Part shown: piece after piece, positions 51,326-60,038 of the stretch
Position numbering within the stretch: the first letter of the stretch is position 1
Layout of the letters: the number at the start of each line of letters is the position of its first letter
Assembly (NCBI GenBank): GCA_944326305.1
Contig: CALVDL010000005.1
Location: 62,001 to 126,000 of the forward strand
DNA from: an uncultured Bacteroidales bacterium
GTDB taxonomy: Bacteria; Bacteroidota; Bacteroidia; Bacteroidales; UBA932
Reading direction: 5' to 3'
DNA length: 64,000 nucleotides
The notes under the pieces: model-generated
Told to the model about the DNA's origin: nothing
What the model saw: only the letters and a program-made list of their open reading frames with translations
Database searches by the model: none
Made by a program: the position numbers and the translations under genes

Positions 51326-52612
51326 ATGGACAGACAGTGGGAACAGAAGTTGCGGGACAAAATGTCCCAATATGCCCAGAGCGAGCCTGAAGGGCTCTGG
51401 GAAGGGATCATGGGCCAGATGGACATGATCGCCACGAAAAAGAAGAAAAACAGGCGGACTGTCTTATTCATGGCCACCGCAGCTGCAGCTGCGGCAGTAG
51501 CCGCCATACTCCTGCTTCCGGGAAACCAGGTCCGGACAGTAGACAGGGGAACGGGCATCGGCATTATCGCAGATGCCGGCACCGGGATAATTTTACCAGA
51601 CATTCCATCTCCCGGCACAATGCATCCAATTGAAAGGCAATACGGCACTACTCCCGCAGAGGGGACATCCGCAGTCGAGTCAGGAACAGGTATGCCGGAA
51701 ATAGAAAAAGAAACGGTGGCAGAACCAGTGGCCGGAACGGAAGATACCGGCGCAGAGGCATCCACAGCATCAGAGGAGGCAACAGATCCAGCCCCTGCAG
51801 GGAAAAGCAAACCGGACGGCAGTACCGCCGCCGGAGCAGCCGAAGAAGGACACGGCACACCTTATGACTTCCCTTTCCCCGATGATTACGGACAGGACTG
51901 GAAAAAGAGAGACAGGAAAAGGTTCAGCACCAGCCTTTCAGTGTCCAACCTTACAGGCAACAGACAAAGCTACAACGGGTTCGGGACCATCCAGCCAGCA
52001 GCCTCGGAATTCAGGGGCATACCTGTAAAAGACGCGATAAGCACAATCCAGGGCAACGGCATAATGCTGCTCAACGGCGGCAACGAGTCGAACACCGAAA
52101 TCCACCACAGGCAGCCGGTCAGGGCGGGCGTATCCTTCAAATATTACCTTACCGACAGATGGGGGCTCGAGACGGGACTCACATATTCGTACCTGTCATC
52201 CCGCATGGATACGGAAAACTCCAGCATGTACTCCAGCCGGACAGACCAGCAGCTCCACTACCTTGGCATACCTCTGAAATTCAGCTATGATATCTTTGAC
52301 AGGAAATTCATCACCATATATGCAAGCGCAGGCGGCATGGTGGAGAAATGCATATCCGGCACAGCCAGAAGCAGGACTGAAATAAACGGCAACGAGGTGA
52401 ACAATACTGAAGACAAGCTTAAAATCAAGCCTCTGCAGTGGTCTGTCAATGCAGAAGCCGGAATACAGGGAAACATCACGGATTTCCTCGGGATATATGT
52501 CGAACCCGGTGTCAGCTGGCATTTCGACAACAGGAGCATCGTCAGCACCATATATAAGGAAAAGCCCCTGAACTTCAACATAGAATTCGGTATCAGGTTT
52601 TCTTTCGATTAA
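51326..52612 (+). CDS. Anti-sigma-like segment fused to outer-membrane beta-barrel
   Basis: This 428-residue protein has a cytoplasmic start of ~45 residues (MDRQWEQKLRDKMSQYAQSEPEGLWEGI). One TM helix follows at about 46-62 (VLFMATAAAAAAVAAILLL), then a Pro/Ala/Glu-rich spacer to about 180. The C-terminal barrel resembles PorT/OmpA (RAGVSFKYYLTDRWGLETGLTYSYLSSRMD ... NFNIEFGIRFSFD). The start resembles the sigma-binding ends of Bacteroidetes anti-sigma factors. A single chain spanning from cytoplasm to outer membrane would couple surface state to the adjacent sigma factor, but that topology is inferred. Similar pairs are common in Bacteroidales. Confidence 0.75.
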   Translation: MDRQWEQKLRDKMSQYAQSEPEGLWEGIMGQMDMIATKKKKNRRTVLFMATAAAAAAVAAILLLPGNQVRTVDRGTGIGIIADAGTGIILPDIPSPGTMHPIERQYGTTPAEGTSAVESGTGMPEIEKETVAEPVAGTEDTGAEASTASEEATDPAPAGKSKPDGSTAAGAAEEGHGTPYDFPFPDDYGQDWKKRDRKRFSTSLSVSNLTGNRQSYNGFGTIQPAASEFRGIPVKDAISTIQGNGIMLLNGGNESNTEIHHRQPVRAGVSFKYYLTDRWGLETGLTYSYLSSRMDTENSSMYSSRTDQQLHYLGIPLKFSYDIFDRKFITIYASAGGMVEKCISGTARSRTEINGNEVNNTEDKLKIKPLQWSVNAEAGIQGNITDFLGIYVEPGVSWHFDNRSIVSTIYKEKPLNFNIEFGIRFSFD

Positions 52613-52688
52613 ATCCACTCTGTTATCGCGGCAGTCAATGCTTTGTATGGTTCACAAAAAGACTCTTTCTAAAAAAGCGGCAAAAGGT

Positions 52689-52719
52689 GTTGCAGTATAG
52701 GAAATTTTTGCTACCTTTG
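52689..52719 (+). promoter_or_regulatory. tRNA-His promoter
   Basis: GTTG at 52689-52692 and TACCTTTG at 52712-52719 are 19 nt apart, close to the consensus TTTG-N19-TAnnTTTG. Confidence 0.8.
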
Positions 52720-52737
52720 CAGTCCCAAACATACATG

Positions 52738-52811
52738 GTACCCATAGTTCAGTTGGTTAGAGCGTCAGATTGTGGTTCTGAATGTCGTCGGTTCGAATCC
52801 GACTGGGTACC
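52738..52811 (+). tRNA. tRNA-His (GTG)
   Basis: A 74-nt cloverleaf. The acceptor GTACCCA pairs with TGGGTAC, the D-stem is GTTC/GAGC, and the anticodon stem TCAGA/TCTGA encloses loop TTGTGGT with anticodon GTG. The T-arm contains GGTTCGAATCC. Discriminator C73 faces an encoded G at 52737, the extra G-1 that marks tRNA-His. CCA is not encoded. Confidence 0.97.
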
Positions 52812-52818
52812 CTCCAAA

Positions 52819-52850
52819 AGTCCCTGAAAATCAAATGAATTTCAGGGACT
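52819..52850 (+). terminator. Terminator after tRNA-His
   Basis: The arms AGTCCCTGAAA and TTTCAGGGACT (11 bp, perfect) surround a 10-nt loop, followed by TCTTCTTT. Confidence 0.8.
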
Positions 52851-52900
52851 TCTTCTTTATGTATCCACTATCAGGCCCCATCTTGAACTCCGCCGGGACG

Positions 52901-52942
52901 AAAAAAACAGGCCCGTCCCTTCATCTGAGGGACAGGCCTGTT
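52901..52942 (-). terminator. Terminator of the carboxyltransferase gene
   Basis: Arms of 15 nt (AACAGGCC, one mismatch, GTCCCT) pair around a 7-nt loop. On the minus strand the stem is followed by a run of T (A7 on the plus strand). It lies 22 nt beyond the stop at 52964. Confidence 0.88.
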
Positions 52943-52963
52943 CATATTGGAATCTGTTTTCAG

Positions 52964-54745
52964 CTATTCCACGAAAGCGATCACCTCGCCCTTGGCGACC
53001 ATATCACCCTGCTTTGAGCAGATGGCCACGATGCGTCCGCTTACTGCAGGGACAACTTCCTCCATCCCGTAATAAGTCTGGACATAGCTCATCGCCTTTC
53101 CGGCCTCGACCTCAGTCCCGACCACCGGGGCAGTGGAAACATCATCCACATCCACCTGCCAGATCAGCTGGCCCTTCACCGGAGCCTGCACTGCCGTAGC
53201 CTTAGGATACTTCTCGGCAATCTTCTCCACATCATACTTCGGCACTTCCACCACAGGACGTGTGATGACTACAGGCGCTCCAGCCTTTTCTTTCGCAGCC
53301 TCGAGGTCTTTCTTGAAACGCTCCTTGGCTATGCCGCTCTTGTAGTCGCGGTACTGCCTTTCGTGCATGGCGAACTCGAAGAGTTCCTCGTCGTCCTCCC
53401 CGAAGTCCCAGCCTTCCTCTGTCATCATCTGGCGGTACTTGTCCAGCTCGTCCGGGAACGCATCCTGAGGATTTCCGGTATAGAACTCCAGGCCCTTGCT
53501 CTTGGCGAGCTCCACAAGCTCCGGAGCCAGCTCGCCAGGGAGACGGCCCATCTTGCCGAGAATCATGTTCCACGTGTCCTTGTCGATGGTGGTCCATCTC
53601 GGCTGCCCCTTGAGGATGTTCATGAGGTTCATCAGGGCGGTATTCTTCACATACTGGCTGAACGGCGTCACAAGTGGCGGATAGCCCAGGCGAGGCCATA
53701 CGTACTCGACCTCCTGGAACAGCATCACCATCAGCTCGTCAAGAGTAAGCTCCTTCTTGCCCTGGGCGCGCAGTGAAGCGTTGATGGCTCCGTGGAAACC
53801 TTTCAGGTCCGCCATCATCGAGCCCATCATGCCGCCAGGAAGGCCGCAGCCCACCAGAAGCGAGCTCATATGCGAGTTGTTAGGGTCAATCCAGTAGCCG
53901 AGGAAGTCGTCTATGAACTTCTGGGTAAGGCGGCGCACCTCCATATATGCGTTCATGTTCAGGTCCTTGACCTTGAACCCGTCCGCCTTCATCATCTCGC
54001 GGATGGTGATCACATCCGGATGCACCTTGCCCCATGAAAGAGGCTCGACAGCCACATCCAGATAGTCGGCGCCGGCGCGGGCGACCTCGAGCATCGAAGC
54101 CGGAGAGAACCCGGGGCCGGTGTGGCCGTGGTACTGTACCTTTATATGAGGGTATTTCTTCTTTATTGACGCAGTAAGCCGGCCGAGGAAAGTCGGACGT
54201 CCGATTCCGGCCATGTCCTTGAGGCAGATCTCGTCACAGCCGTACTCGACCACCTTGTCGACGATGCCCATATAATATTCCACAGTGTGGATAGGGGAAT
54301 TCGTGATGGAGAGGGCCACCTGCGAAATCATCCCGCCCTTCTTCGCATACTCCACTGAAAGGCGGAGGTTCCTGTGGTCATTCAGACCGCAGAAAGAACG
54401 TGAGATGTTGGTCCCCTGCTTGCATTTCACCTTGTACATGAGCTCGCGGACATCGGCCGGCACCGGGTTCATCCTGAGCGCGTTAAGGCCCCTCTCCAGC
54501 ATGTGGGTCTGGATTCCGGCCTTATTGAAAGGCGCGGTCCACTCGCGCACGGCCCTGTTCGGGTTCTCACCGAACAGGAGGTTCACCTGCTCGAACGCAC
54601 CACCGTTGGTCTCGACCCTGTCGAAGCACCCCATATCGATGATAGCCGGAGCCACTTCCTTGAGCTGGCTGACAGTCGGGACATACTTGCCCGAAGACTG
54701 CCACATGTCCCTGTAAACCAGGGAGAATTTTATTTCTCTTGCCAT
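52964..54745 (-). CDS. OadA/PycB-type carboxyltransferase with non-canonical carrier domain
   Basis: The product is 593 residues from MAREIKFSLVYRDMWQSS. The carboxyltransferase TIM barrel is complete: FDRVETNGGAFEQ, the carbamylated-Lys motif ICLKDMAG (Lys176) and metal ligands VQYHGHTGPG (His206, His208). A PYC_OADA region and linker follow. The C-terminal biotinyl-type domain ends SGRIVAICSKQGDMVAKGEVIAFVE. Where the biotinylated MKM should be, the sequence is TYYGMEE (about 557-563), with no lysine. Homologs decarboxylate oxaloacetate or carboxylate pyruvate. Here a separate biotin carrier would be needed. The start follows a -7 box at 54776-54783, and a strong terminator ends the unit. 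Confidence 0.88.
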   Translation of the reverse strand: MAREIKFSLVYRDMWQSSGKYVPTVSQLKEVAPAIIDMGCFDRVETNGGAFEQVNLLFGENPNRAVREWTAPFNKAGIQTHMLERGLNALRMNPVPADVRELMYKVKCKQGTNISRSFCGLNDHRNLRLSVEYAKKGGMISQVALSITNSPIHTVEYYMGIVDKVVEYGCDEICLKDMAGIGRPTFLGRLTASIKKKYPHIKVQYHGHTGPGFSPASMLEVARAGADYLDVAVEPLSWGKVHPDVITIREMMKADGFKVKDLNMNAYMEVRRLTQKFIDDFLGYWIDPNNSHMSSLLVGCGLPGGMMGSMMADLKGFHGAINASLRAQGKKELTLDELMVMLFQEVEYVWPRLGYPPLVTPFSQYVKNTALMNLMNILKGQPRWTTIDKDTWNMILGKMGRLPGELAPELVELAKSKGLEFYTGNPQDAFPDELDKYRQMMTEEGWDFGEDDEELFEFAMHERQYRDYKSGIAKERFKKDLEAAKEKAGAPVVITRPVVEVPKYDVEKIAEKYPKATAVQAPVKGQLIWQVDVDDVSTAPVVGTEVEAGKAMSYVQTYYGMEEVVPAVSGRIVAICSKQGDMVAKGEVIAFVE

Positions 54746-54775
54746 AAATATGATAATATCAATCTGTTCAGCCTG

Positions 54776-54783
54776 CAAATATA
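54776..54783 (-). promoter_or_regulatory. -7 box for the carboxyltransferase gene
   Basis: The minus strand reads TATATTTG. The longer reading frame would start inside it (54778), so the ATG at 54745 is the start. Confidence 0.55.
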
Positions 54784-54793
54784 GTGGTTTTTA

Positions 54794-55648
54794 TCAAACA
54801 TCCATCCTTATAGGTGACAGAAGTCTGTATATCCAGGCAAGCACAGGATCCGGCAGCACGGCTACAAGCGGCTTGAAAATATGGTTGAGGAGACCAGGCA
54901 TCGTGCCTTTCCTCCTCCTGAATGTAGCCTCCAGGGCCTTCTCCACAGCCTTTTCAGCAGGAATCATCACCCTGAGGTTCCTTGCAAGCCTGCGGTAAGA
55001 CGGTTTAAGATTGAAAAGCGGGGTGTCAACAGCCCCGAAATACGCATTGGTCACACTGACGCCTGTCCCGCGGCATTCCACCCGGAGGGCCCGGGAGAAA
55101 TCCTTCACGAAGCGTTTGGTAGAGGCATACATCCCCAGGCCGGGCCACGGTATCCATGCGGCGAGGGACGACACGTTGAGGACGTATCCGCATCCCCTCG
55201 AAAGCATCCCGGGTACAAACGCGCGGCAAAGAAGCAGAGGGGTATAGTTGTGCACCATCACCATCCTCGACAGGGCCGCCGGGGAGGTCTGGGCTATCCC
55301 CTGGTAATAGAAAAGTCCCGCATTGTTCACAAGCACCTCCACCTCGCATCCATGCTGCATGGTGAACAAATGCACCTTCTCCGCGGCATCCTGCCGTGAA
55401 AGGTCCTGTACCAGAGGCAGGACTGAAAAGGATGACTTGTACGGAATCCTCCAGTCTGACAGTCCGGCGACCATATTCCTCAACCGGTCGGCCGTATCCT
55501 CGAGCTTTGCAGCGTTTATATCAACTATCACCAGGCTGTACCCCATCAGCGCCAGCCTTTCGGCATACAGCCTGCCCATGCCGGAAGCGGCCCCGGTAAC
55601 AATGGCAAACGCACGGTATTCTCTGAATTTCTTGCTGTCAATTTCCAT
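54794..55648 (-). CDS. Short-chain dehydrogenase/reductase
   Basis: A 284-residue classical-type SDR. The cofactor motif is VTGAASGMGRLYAE; D39-like VDINAAKL suggests NAD(H), and NNAG follows in VEVLVNNAGLFYYQG. The catalytic Ser is in LNVSSLAAWIP and the Tyr/Lys pair is YASTKRF. The C-terminal ~35 residues are hydrophobic and basic and could attach to the membrane. Substrate unknown. Gap of 48 nt to the carboxyltransferase start; probably a separate unit. Confidence 0.88.
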   Translation of the reverse strand: MEIDSKKFREYRAFAIVTGAASGMGRLYAERLALMGYSLVIVDINAAKLEDTADRLRNMVAGLSDWRIPYKSSFSVLPLVQDLSRQDAAEKVHLFTMQHGCEVEVLVNNAGLFYYQGIAQTSPAALSRMVMVHNYTPLLLCRAFVPGMLSRGCGYVLNVSSLAAWIPWPGLGMYASTKRFVKDFSRALRVECRGTGVSVTNAYFGAVDTPLFNLKPSYRRLARNLRVMIPAEKAVEKALEATFRRRKGTMPGLLNHIFKPLVAVLPDPVLAWIYRLLSPIRMDV

Positions 55649-55693
55649 AAATACAGTGAGAAACTGTTTCTAAATTTGAATATTTCAATTTTA

Positions 55694-55725
55694 TTTGGTA
55701 CAGGAGCAAAATATTCCTAATTTTG
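55694..55725 (+). promoter_or_regulatory. Promoter of the Fur-family gene
   Basis: TTTG at 55694-55697 and TAATTTTG at 55718-55725 are 20 nt apart, a near-perfect Bacteroidetes promoter. An in-frame ATG at 55723 lies within the -7 box, so the gene starts at 55747. Confidence 0.75.
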
Positions 55726-55746
55726 CGCAATCCGATTTGCAAATAT

Positions 55747-56205
55747 ATGACCAATTCGAAAAATACAAACATAGAAAAGTTCAAAAACGACCTCAAGAGG
55801 CACGGTCTGAAAGCGACCCCGCAGAGGCTTGCCGTGCACGAGGCGATGATGAAGCTCGGGCATGCGTCAGCCGACATGGTCACCGAAGAAATCAGGGAAA
55901 GCGGCACCACCAAGGTTACAGTGGCGTCGGTATACAACATCCTTTCACATCTGGCCCTGCTCGGGATATACGACCACAGGCTCAGCTCCAACAACAAGAT
56001 GTACTTCGATGTCAACACATTCAAGCACATGCACATCTACGACTGCGAGAACCATGAGTTCAAGGATGTCGTAGACGAAGAGCTGCTATCCATCGTGGAG
56101 CGCCACCTGCTGCGCAGGAAGTTCAAGGGATACAGGATAGAGAACATCGACATCCAGCTTATCGGACGGCCGTCAAGGAGAAAGGCGAAGCCGGCATCAA
56201 TATGA
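55747..56205 (+). CDS. Fur-family transcriptional regulator
   Basis: The product is 152 residues from MTNSKNTNIEKFKNDL. The winged helix is RHGLKATPQRLAVHEAMMKLGHASADMVTEEI..TVASVYNILSHLALLGI. The metal region MYFDVNTFKHMHIYDCENHEFKDVVDEEL keeps His residues, but the family HxHxxCxxC becomes one Cys only. No C-terminal CxxC pair is seen, so the structural zinc site is probably absent. It may be PerR-like or respond to another metal. It sits 1 nt before a barrel-protein gene. Confidence 0.9.
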   Translation: MTNSKNTNIEKFKNDLKRHGLKATPQRLAVHEAMMKLGHASADMVTEEIRESGTTKVTVASVYNILSHLALLGIYDHRLSSNNKMYFDVNTFKHMHIYDCENHEFKDVVDEELLSIVERHLLRRKFKGYRIENIDIQLIGRPSRRKAKPASI

Positions 56206-56206
56206 T

Positions 56207-56989
56207 TTGACGATGAAAAAATACCTGATACTTGCAGTCCTGGCCATAGTCCCGGCCATTACTGTATCAGCCCAGTACTTCAATCCCGACAGTTTCCGGA
56301 ATGACTTTGAGGCAAGCGTGGGGTTCCAGAGCGACTTCAGGAGCGGCGAAGGCCCGGGGGCAAGGATAGACGTCAGCTATGCACGGTTCTACAGGCACAG
56401 GATAGGGTTCAGGGTCGGTGCGTGCTATATGCCTGACAATGTAGGCATCAGCCACTCTGCAGGCATCCCTGTGGCATTCGCATGGAGGACCAGGATATGG
56501 GGATATGAAGACCAGTATGTGGAAGCCTCGAAAACTGCCATAGGCAGCAGCATAGAGGATTTAGCGGAAGACATCGGAAGATACGATTACTACTATGACG
56601 ATGACAGCTTCGGGAGGGACATCGCCGAAGGGGCCACAACCGGGTTCCTGACCTTCCTCGCCAACCTCGTATCAAGGTTTGAGCTCTACTGCGGCCTCAC
56701 GCCAGGATACATCTTCGGGGACGACAGCACACAGATTGTGCCCTACCCGTCGGGACGGGACCGCTACTACGAGACCGGCATCGTGACACCGCACGACTTC
56801 TACCTTTCCGCAGACCTCGGAGCCAGGATCGTAATCAGGATATGGAGGTTCTCCTTCAACATCTCCCCTGCCGCCCATTACTATATCACAGACAATTTCA
56901 GGGAATACAACTCGGCCATGAAGACCAAGCTGTCCGACCCGATAAGGTGGCAGATGTCACTGAATTTCGGGATAAGCTGCATGTTCTGA
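56207..56989 (+). CDS. Predicted outer-membrane beta-barrel protein
   Basis: The 260-residue exported protein (signal peptide ending TVSAQ) has alternating amphipathic strands. Examples are FEASVGFQSDFRSGEGPGARIDVSYARFYRHRIGFRVGACYM, FYLSADLGARIVIRIWRFSFNISPAAHYYI and WQMSLNFGISCMF, ending in Phe as barrel proteins do. I do not recognise a family beyond a generic OmpW/PorT-like barrel. The gene begins 1 nt after the Fur-family stop, so the two are co-transcribed; a second ATG at 56213 is possible. Function unknown. Confidence 0.7.
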   Translation: MTMKKYLILAVLAIVPAITVSAQYFNPDSFRNDFEASVGFQSDFRSGEGPGARIDVSYARFYRHRIGFRVGACYMPDNVGISHSAGIPVAFAWRTRIWGYEDQYVEASKTAIGSSIEDLAEDIGRYDYYYDDDSFGRDIAEGATTGFLTFLANLVSRFELYCGLTPGYIFGDDSTQIVPYPSGRDRYYETGIVTPHDFYLSADLGARIVIRIWRFSFNISPAAHYYITDNFREYNSAMKTKLSDPIRWQMSLNFGISCMF

Positions 56990-57021
56990 CCCCCTGTCGC
57001 GCATCAGGAAAAGCATGACAA

Positions 57022-58116
57022 TCATAGCAGAGACCTGTAAACTTTTTCCAATGCAGCTGCACTGGACTTCCAGTCGAACATCTCGAGCCTCTTTCTTCCG
57101 CGTTCAACTAATTTTGCACACAGATACTTGTTGTCCAGACACTTGAACACGGCATCACACACAGACTCCGAATCCCCTGGTGTAAAATACAGGGCCGCAT
57201 CGCCGGCCACCTCCGGGAAACAGCTCGCATCTGAAAGGCAGACCGGGCATCCTGCCCTGAATGCTTCAAGGACAGGCAGGCCGAACCCCTCATACAGGGA
57301 AGGGAAAACAAAAGCCTCCGCATTCATATACAGGGAAAGCAGCTGGGCGTCGGTAGCCCTCACGGTGGACACACGGTCATACAGCCCCATCCCGGCCAGC
57401 TCCCTGCCCTCATGGGAACTGAGCGGTTCCCCCGCACATACTATTTTCAGGTCCTTCTCCTTCTCCATAAGCGGGAGCAGGTCACGGACAAAAGGAAGGA
57501 AGTTCTTGTATCCGTCACGCCTGCCCACCAGCAGCAGATAGCGGGCCGGCCACGGCCCGCCCTCCGGCTCAAGGTCCCTGAATGATGTCCCGTGGTATAT
57601 GACCGAGACCTTCGAAGGGTCTATCCCGGGATACAGGGCCAATATATCCTTCTTAGTGTTTTCCGATACGGCCACGATATGGTCGGACTCGAAAATATGC
57701 CTTTTCTTATCCCTGATGATCTTCCTGTCGAAATCCCCCGGGTACAGCTCCTGTATCATATCATGTATGGTGGTCACCACAGGCCGTCCCGGCTTCATGT
57801 CGAACAGATAGCACCCGTAATATGTGGGATGCAGGATGTCATAGTCCTGGTGCCTGATATCATATTCAGAATACGCCCTGTTTATCCTCTCCACGGCCGC
57901 CAGGGCGACTTTCCTGCCACGGAAACGGAAATCGTAGTCGGTGACATTCCTCAGGAACAGCCCGTCCGCCCCGGAGATATACATGTTCCTGTTGAACTTA
58001 AGCGAGACGACAGGCTCCACCTCCGGGGAAAAATGGCTGAAAAGCTCCGCAAAATACCGTGTTATGCCACCGGCCCTCTGCGAAGAAAACTTCTGGTAAT
58101 CAAACAGGACCCTCAT
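57022..58116 (-). CDS. GT4-type glycosyltransferase
   Basis: A 364-residue GT-B enzyme. The N-terminal part is FDYQKFSSQRAGGITRYFAEL, with DILHPTYYGCYL and TTIHDMIQELYPGDF. The middle contains ADHIVAVSENTKKDIL-like (SDHIVAVSENTKKDILALY). The donor site is YLLLVGRRDGYKNF..VFPSLYEGFGLPVLEAFRAGCPV with the E-x7-E pair. It resembles mannosyl- or glucosyltransferases of polysaccharide synthesis, but no such cluster surrounds it. It begins 15 nt after bcp on the same strand. Confidence 0.9.
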   Translation of the reverse strand: MRVLFDYQKFSSQRAGGITRYFAELFSHFSPEVEPVVSLKFNRNMYISGADGLFLRNVTDYDFRFRGRKVALAAVERINRAYSEYDIRHQDYDILHPTYYGCYLFDMKPGRPVVTTIHDMIQELYPGDFDRKIIRDKKRHIFESDHIVAVSENTKKDILALYPGIDPSKVSVIYHGTSFRDLEPEGGPWPARYLLLVGRRDGYKNFLPFVRDLLPLMEKEKDLKIVCAGEPLSSHEGRELAGMGLYDRVSTVRATDAQLLSLYMNAEAFVFPSLYEGFGLPVLEAFRAGCPVCLSDASCFPEVAGDAALYFTPGDSESVCDAVFKCLDNKYLCAKLVERGRKRLEMFDWKSSAAALEKVYRSLL

Positions 58117-58131
58117 TCCACCCCCTGTTTA

Positions 58132-58578
58132 TCAGAGCAGTATCTGGGCCGCGTGGTTCTTGGTATCCACCTTCTCTATCACCCTTTCGAGAATACCTTC
58201 CTCCGAGAAGATGAACGTGCGGCGGAGAGTCCCCGTTGTGGTCTTCCCGTACATCTTCTTCTCTCCCCATGCCCCGAAATCCTGAAGCATCTTAGTGGAA
58301 CTGTCGGAAAGCAGGGTGAACGGGAGCGAATACTTCCCGATGAACTTCCTGTGGGAGGCCTCGCTGTCCTTGCTCACGCCCACCACATTGTACCCTGCCG
58401 CCACGAGGGCGTCATAATTGTCCCTCAGGCTGCATGCCTCGGCAGTGCAGCCGGGGGTATTGTCCTTCGGATAAAAATAGATTATTGTCCTCTTCCCTAT
58501 CAGGTCTGAAGACTTCACCACATTGCCGTCCTGGTCGGTTACCTCGAACTCAGGCATCCTGTCCCCTGGTTTCAACAT
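58132..58578 (-). CDS. bcp: Thioredoxin-dependent peroxiredoxin (Bcp/PrxQ)
   Basis: The product is 148 residues from MLKPGDRMPEFEVTDQDG. The active-site segment YFYPKDNTPGCTAEACSLRD holds the peroxidatic Cys44 and the resolving Cys49 five residues later, as in atypical two-Cys PrxQ. It reduces hydroperoxides using thioredoxin (trxB is elsewhere in this window). The upstream in-frame ATG (58605) is not supported by the family start. Upstream, TTTG and TATAATTG 21 nt apart may form a weak promoter. Confidence 0.93.
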   Translation of the reverse strand: MLKPGDRMPEFEVTDQDGNVVKSSDLIGKRTIIYFYPKDNTPGCTAEACSLRDNYDALVAAGYNVVGVSKDSEASHRKFIGKYSLPFTLLSDSSTKMLQDFGAWGEKKMYGKTTTGTLRRTFIFSEEGILERVIEKVDTKNHAAQILL

Positions 58579-58684
58579 AACGAACGAATTTAAAAACAAC
58601 TGCAATTATAAGAAACAGTTTTGGATTTTTCCAAACATTCTTTTATTTAAGTCTGTCCGCCGGAGTCAGGAGGCAATCCGGTCT

Positions 58685-60025
58685 TCAGTCAGCCTTTCCG
58701 GAAGGGTCCTTGAGGGAATCCATATAGTCCATGTAGAACTTCCTCACGTCGCTCCACCTGTAATACGGGCCGGACACGGGCTCCAGCGGCAGATGCATCT
58801 CCTTCTCGTTGTGCATCATCCTGACAAGAATGCCGTCCTCCCCGGAAGACTGACTGTTACGGTAGAATATTATCTGTATATTAGCCGCCATAGGGCTGAG
58901 CTCATACAGCGTCCAGTCCTCGGCGACAGCCTCCATGTCCCTTTCGTCCCTGTCGTAGCCGCTGTATTCCGTGAACTGCAGCATAGTCAGCAGAGGCATG
59001 ACATTGGTGTCGTGGCCGAAACGCAGGTCTGCACATGGTGTACCGGCCTGGAGGGCCCTGTCTGCCTTGAATACAATGTCCTCCAGGAGAAGTTTTCCAT
59101 AATATTCCGGGAAGCCCCTGTTTATCGATGACGGGCCGTTGGTCACGAAATAGCGGTAATTCTCGTATACGCTGAGACGGTAAAGTTCATCCGGGGTGAA
59201 CAGGTCGTAGAACGATATGCCCAGGTCGAGGTCCTGCATATCGGACGCGAAAAGGTACAGATTGATGACCAGCTCTACGGCATCGATTCCCTCTGTGAAC
59301 TTCCTGTCGGAGAACAGCAGGCCTGTAACACGCTCCACCGGGACATATTTTCCGGCTGCCGCATCATACTCCTTCCTCCACGGGGCGTCTGAACTCCTGT
59401 AGGCCCGGAAATCATCGCTCAGCTCCGGATGGGTGGAAGAATCATAACAGTTGAGGTATCTTGTAGTGCGCGGACTTGCCTCCCTGCTTATCGACAGGGC
59501 CGGCTCCAGTTCCTTGAGACGCTCGCAGAAAGACGCCATGCTGAGGATGCAGCGCGGCACTACGGTGGATACGGCCTCTATCGTAGCCCCGCTGCGGAAT
59601 ACCCCTGGGAACGAGGCGTACATCCTTGAAGCAATCTCCCTGTGCTGTTCCGCGCCCAGAGGGGAAAGCGTACCATAGCGGTATATGCCGTCATCATACA
59701 CGGCCTGCACCCGTTTGTAAACATCCTCGCCGAAAGGCGTGAGGACACCCTCTGCGGAGGCGGCATCGAAGACCTCCTTTACCTCATTGTAATATGAGGC
59801 GCTTGTGAGCCACCTCGACCCGTGCCTGCCGTAATGGCTTATATAGAAAGGCTCGTAGCCTTCCGGCGCCGGGGTGTAGTCCTGCGGGACATAGTAATAA
59901 TTGTAATATATGTTGCCCGACTTTTCCGGGCAGGCGAAGATTTCGTCCCTGACGGACTGCGCTCCAAGCGGCAGGGCAAACGAGACGGCGGCGAGAAGGA
60001 GGACGCTCCTTAAAATTCTTTTCAT
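58685..60025 (-). CDS. Histidine acid phosphatase family protein
   Basis: The 446-residue exported protein (signal peptide ending LGAQ) is a branch-2 histidine phosphatase. The phosphohistidine motif RHGSR is at 67-71 in YISHYGRHGSRW, and the late proton-donor region is RFGHDTNVMPLL (HD form). Relatives include periplasmic acid phosphatases and inositol-polyphosphate phosphatases of gut Bacteroidetes; phytate-type substrates are possible but unproven. It starts 13 nt after an EEP-family gene and ends the unit. Confidence 0.87.
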   Translation of the reverse strand: MKRILRSVLLLAAVSFALPLGAQSVRDEIFACPEKSGNIYYNYYYVPQDYTPAPEGYEPFYISHYGRHGSRWLTSASYYNEVKEVFDAASAEGVLTPFGEDVYKRVQAVYDDGIYRYGTLSPLGAEQHREIASRMYASFPGVFRSGATIEAVSTVVPRCILSMASFCERLKELEPALSISREASPRTTRYLNCYDSSTHPELSDDFRAYRSSDAPWRKEYDAAAGKYVPVERVTGLLFSDRKFTEGIDAVELVINLYLFASDMQDLDLGISFYDLFTPDELYRLSVYENYRYFVTNGPSSINRGFPEYYGKLLLEDIVFKADRALQAGTPCADLRFGHDTNVMPLLTMLQFTEYSGYDRDERDMEAVAEDWTLYELSPMAANIQIIFYRNSQSSGEDGILVRMMHNEKEMHLPLEPVSGPYYRWSDVRKFYMDYMDSLKDPSGKAD

Positions 60026-60038
60026 GGCAGCTTGCCTT

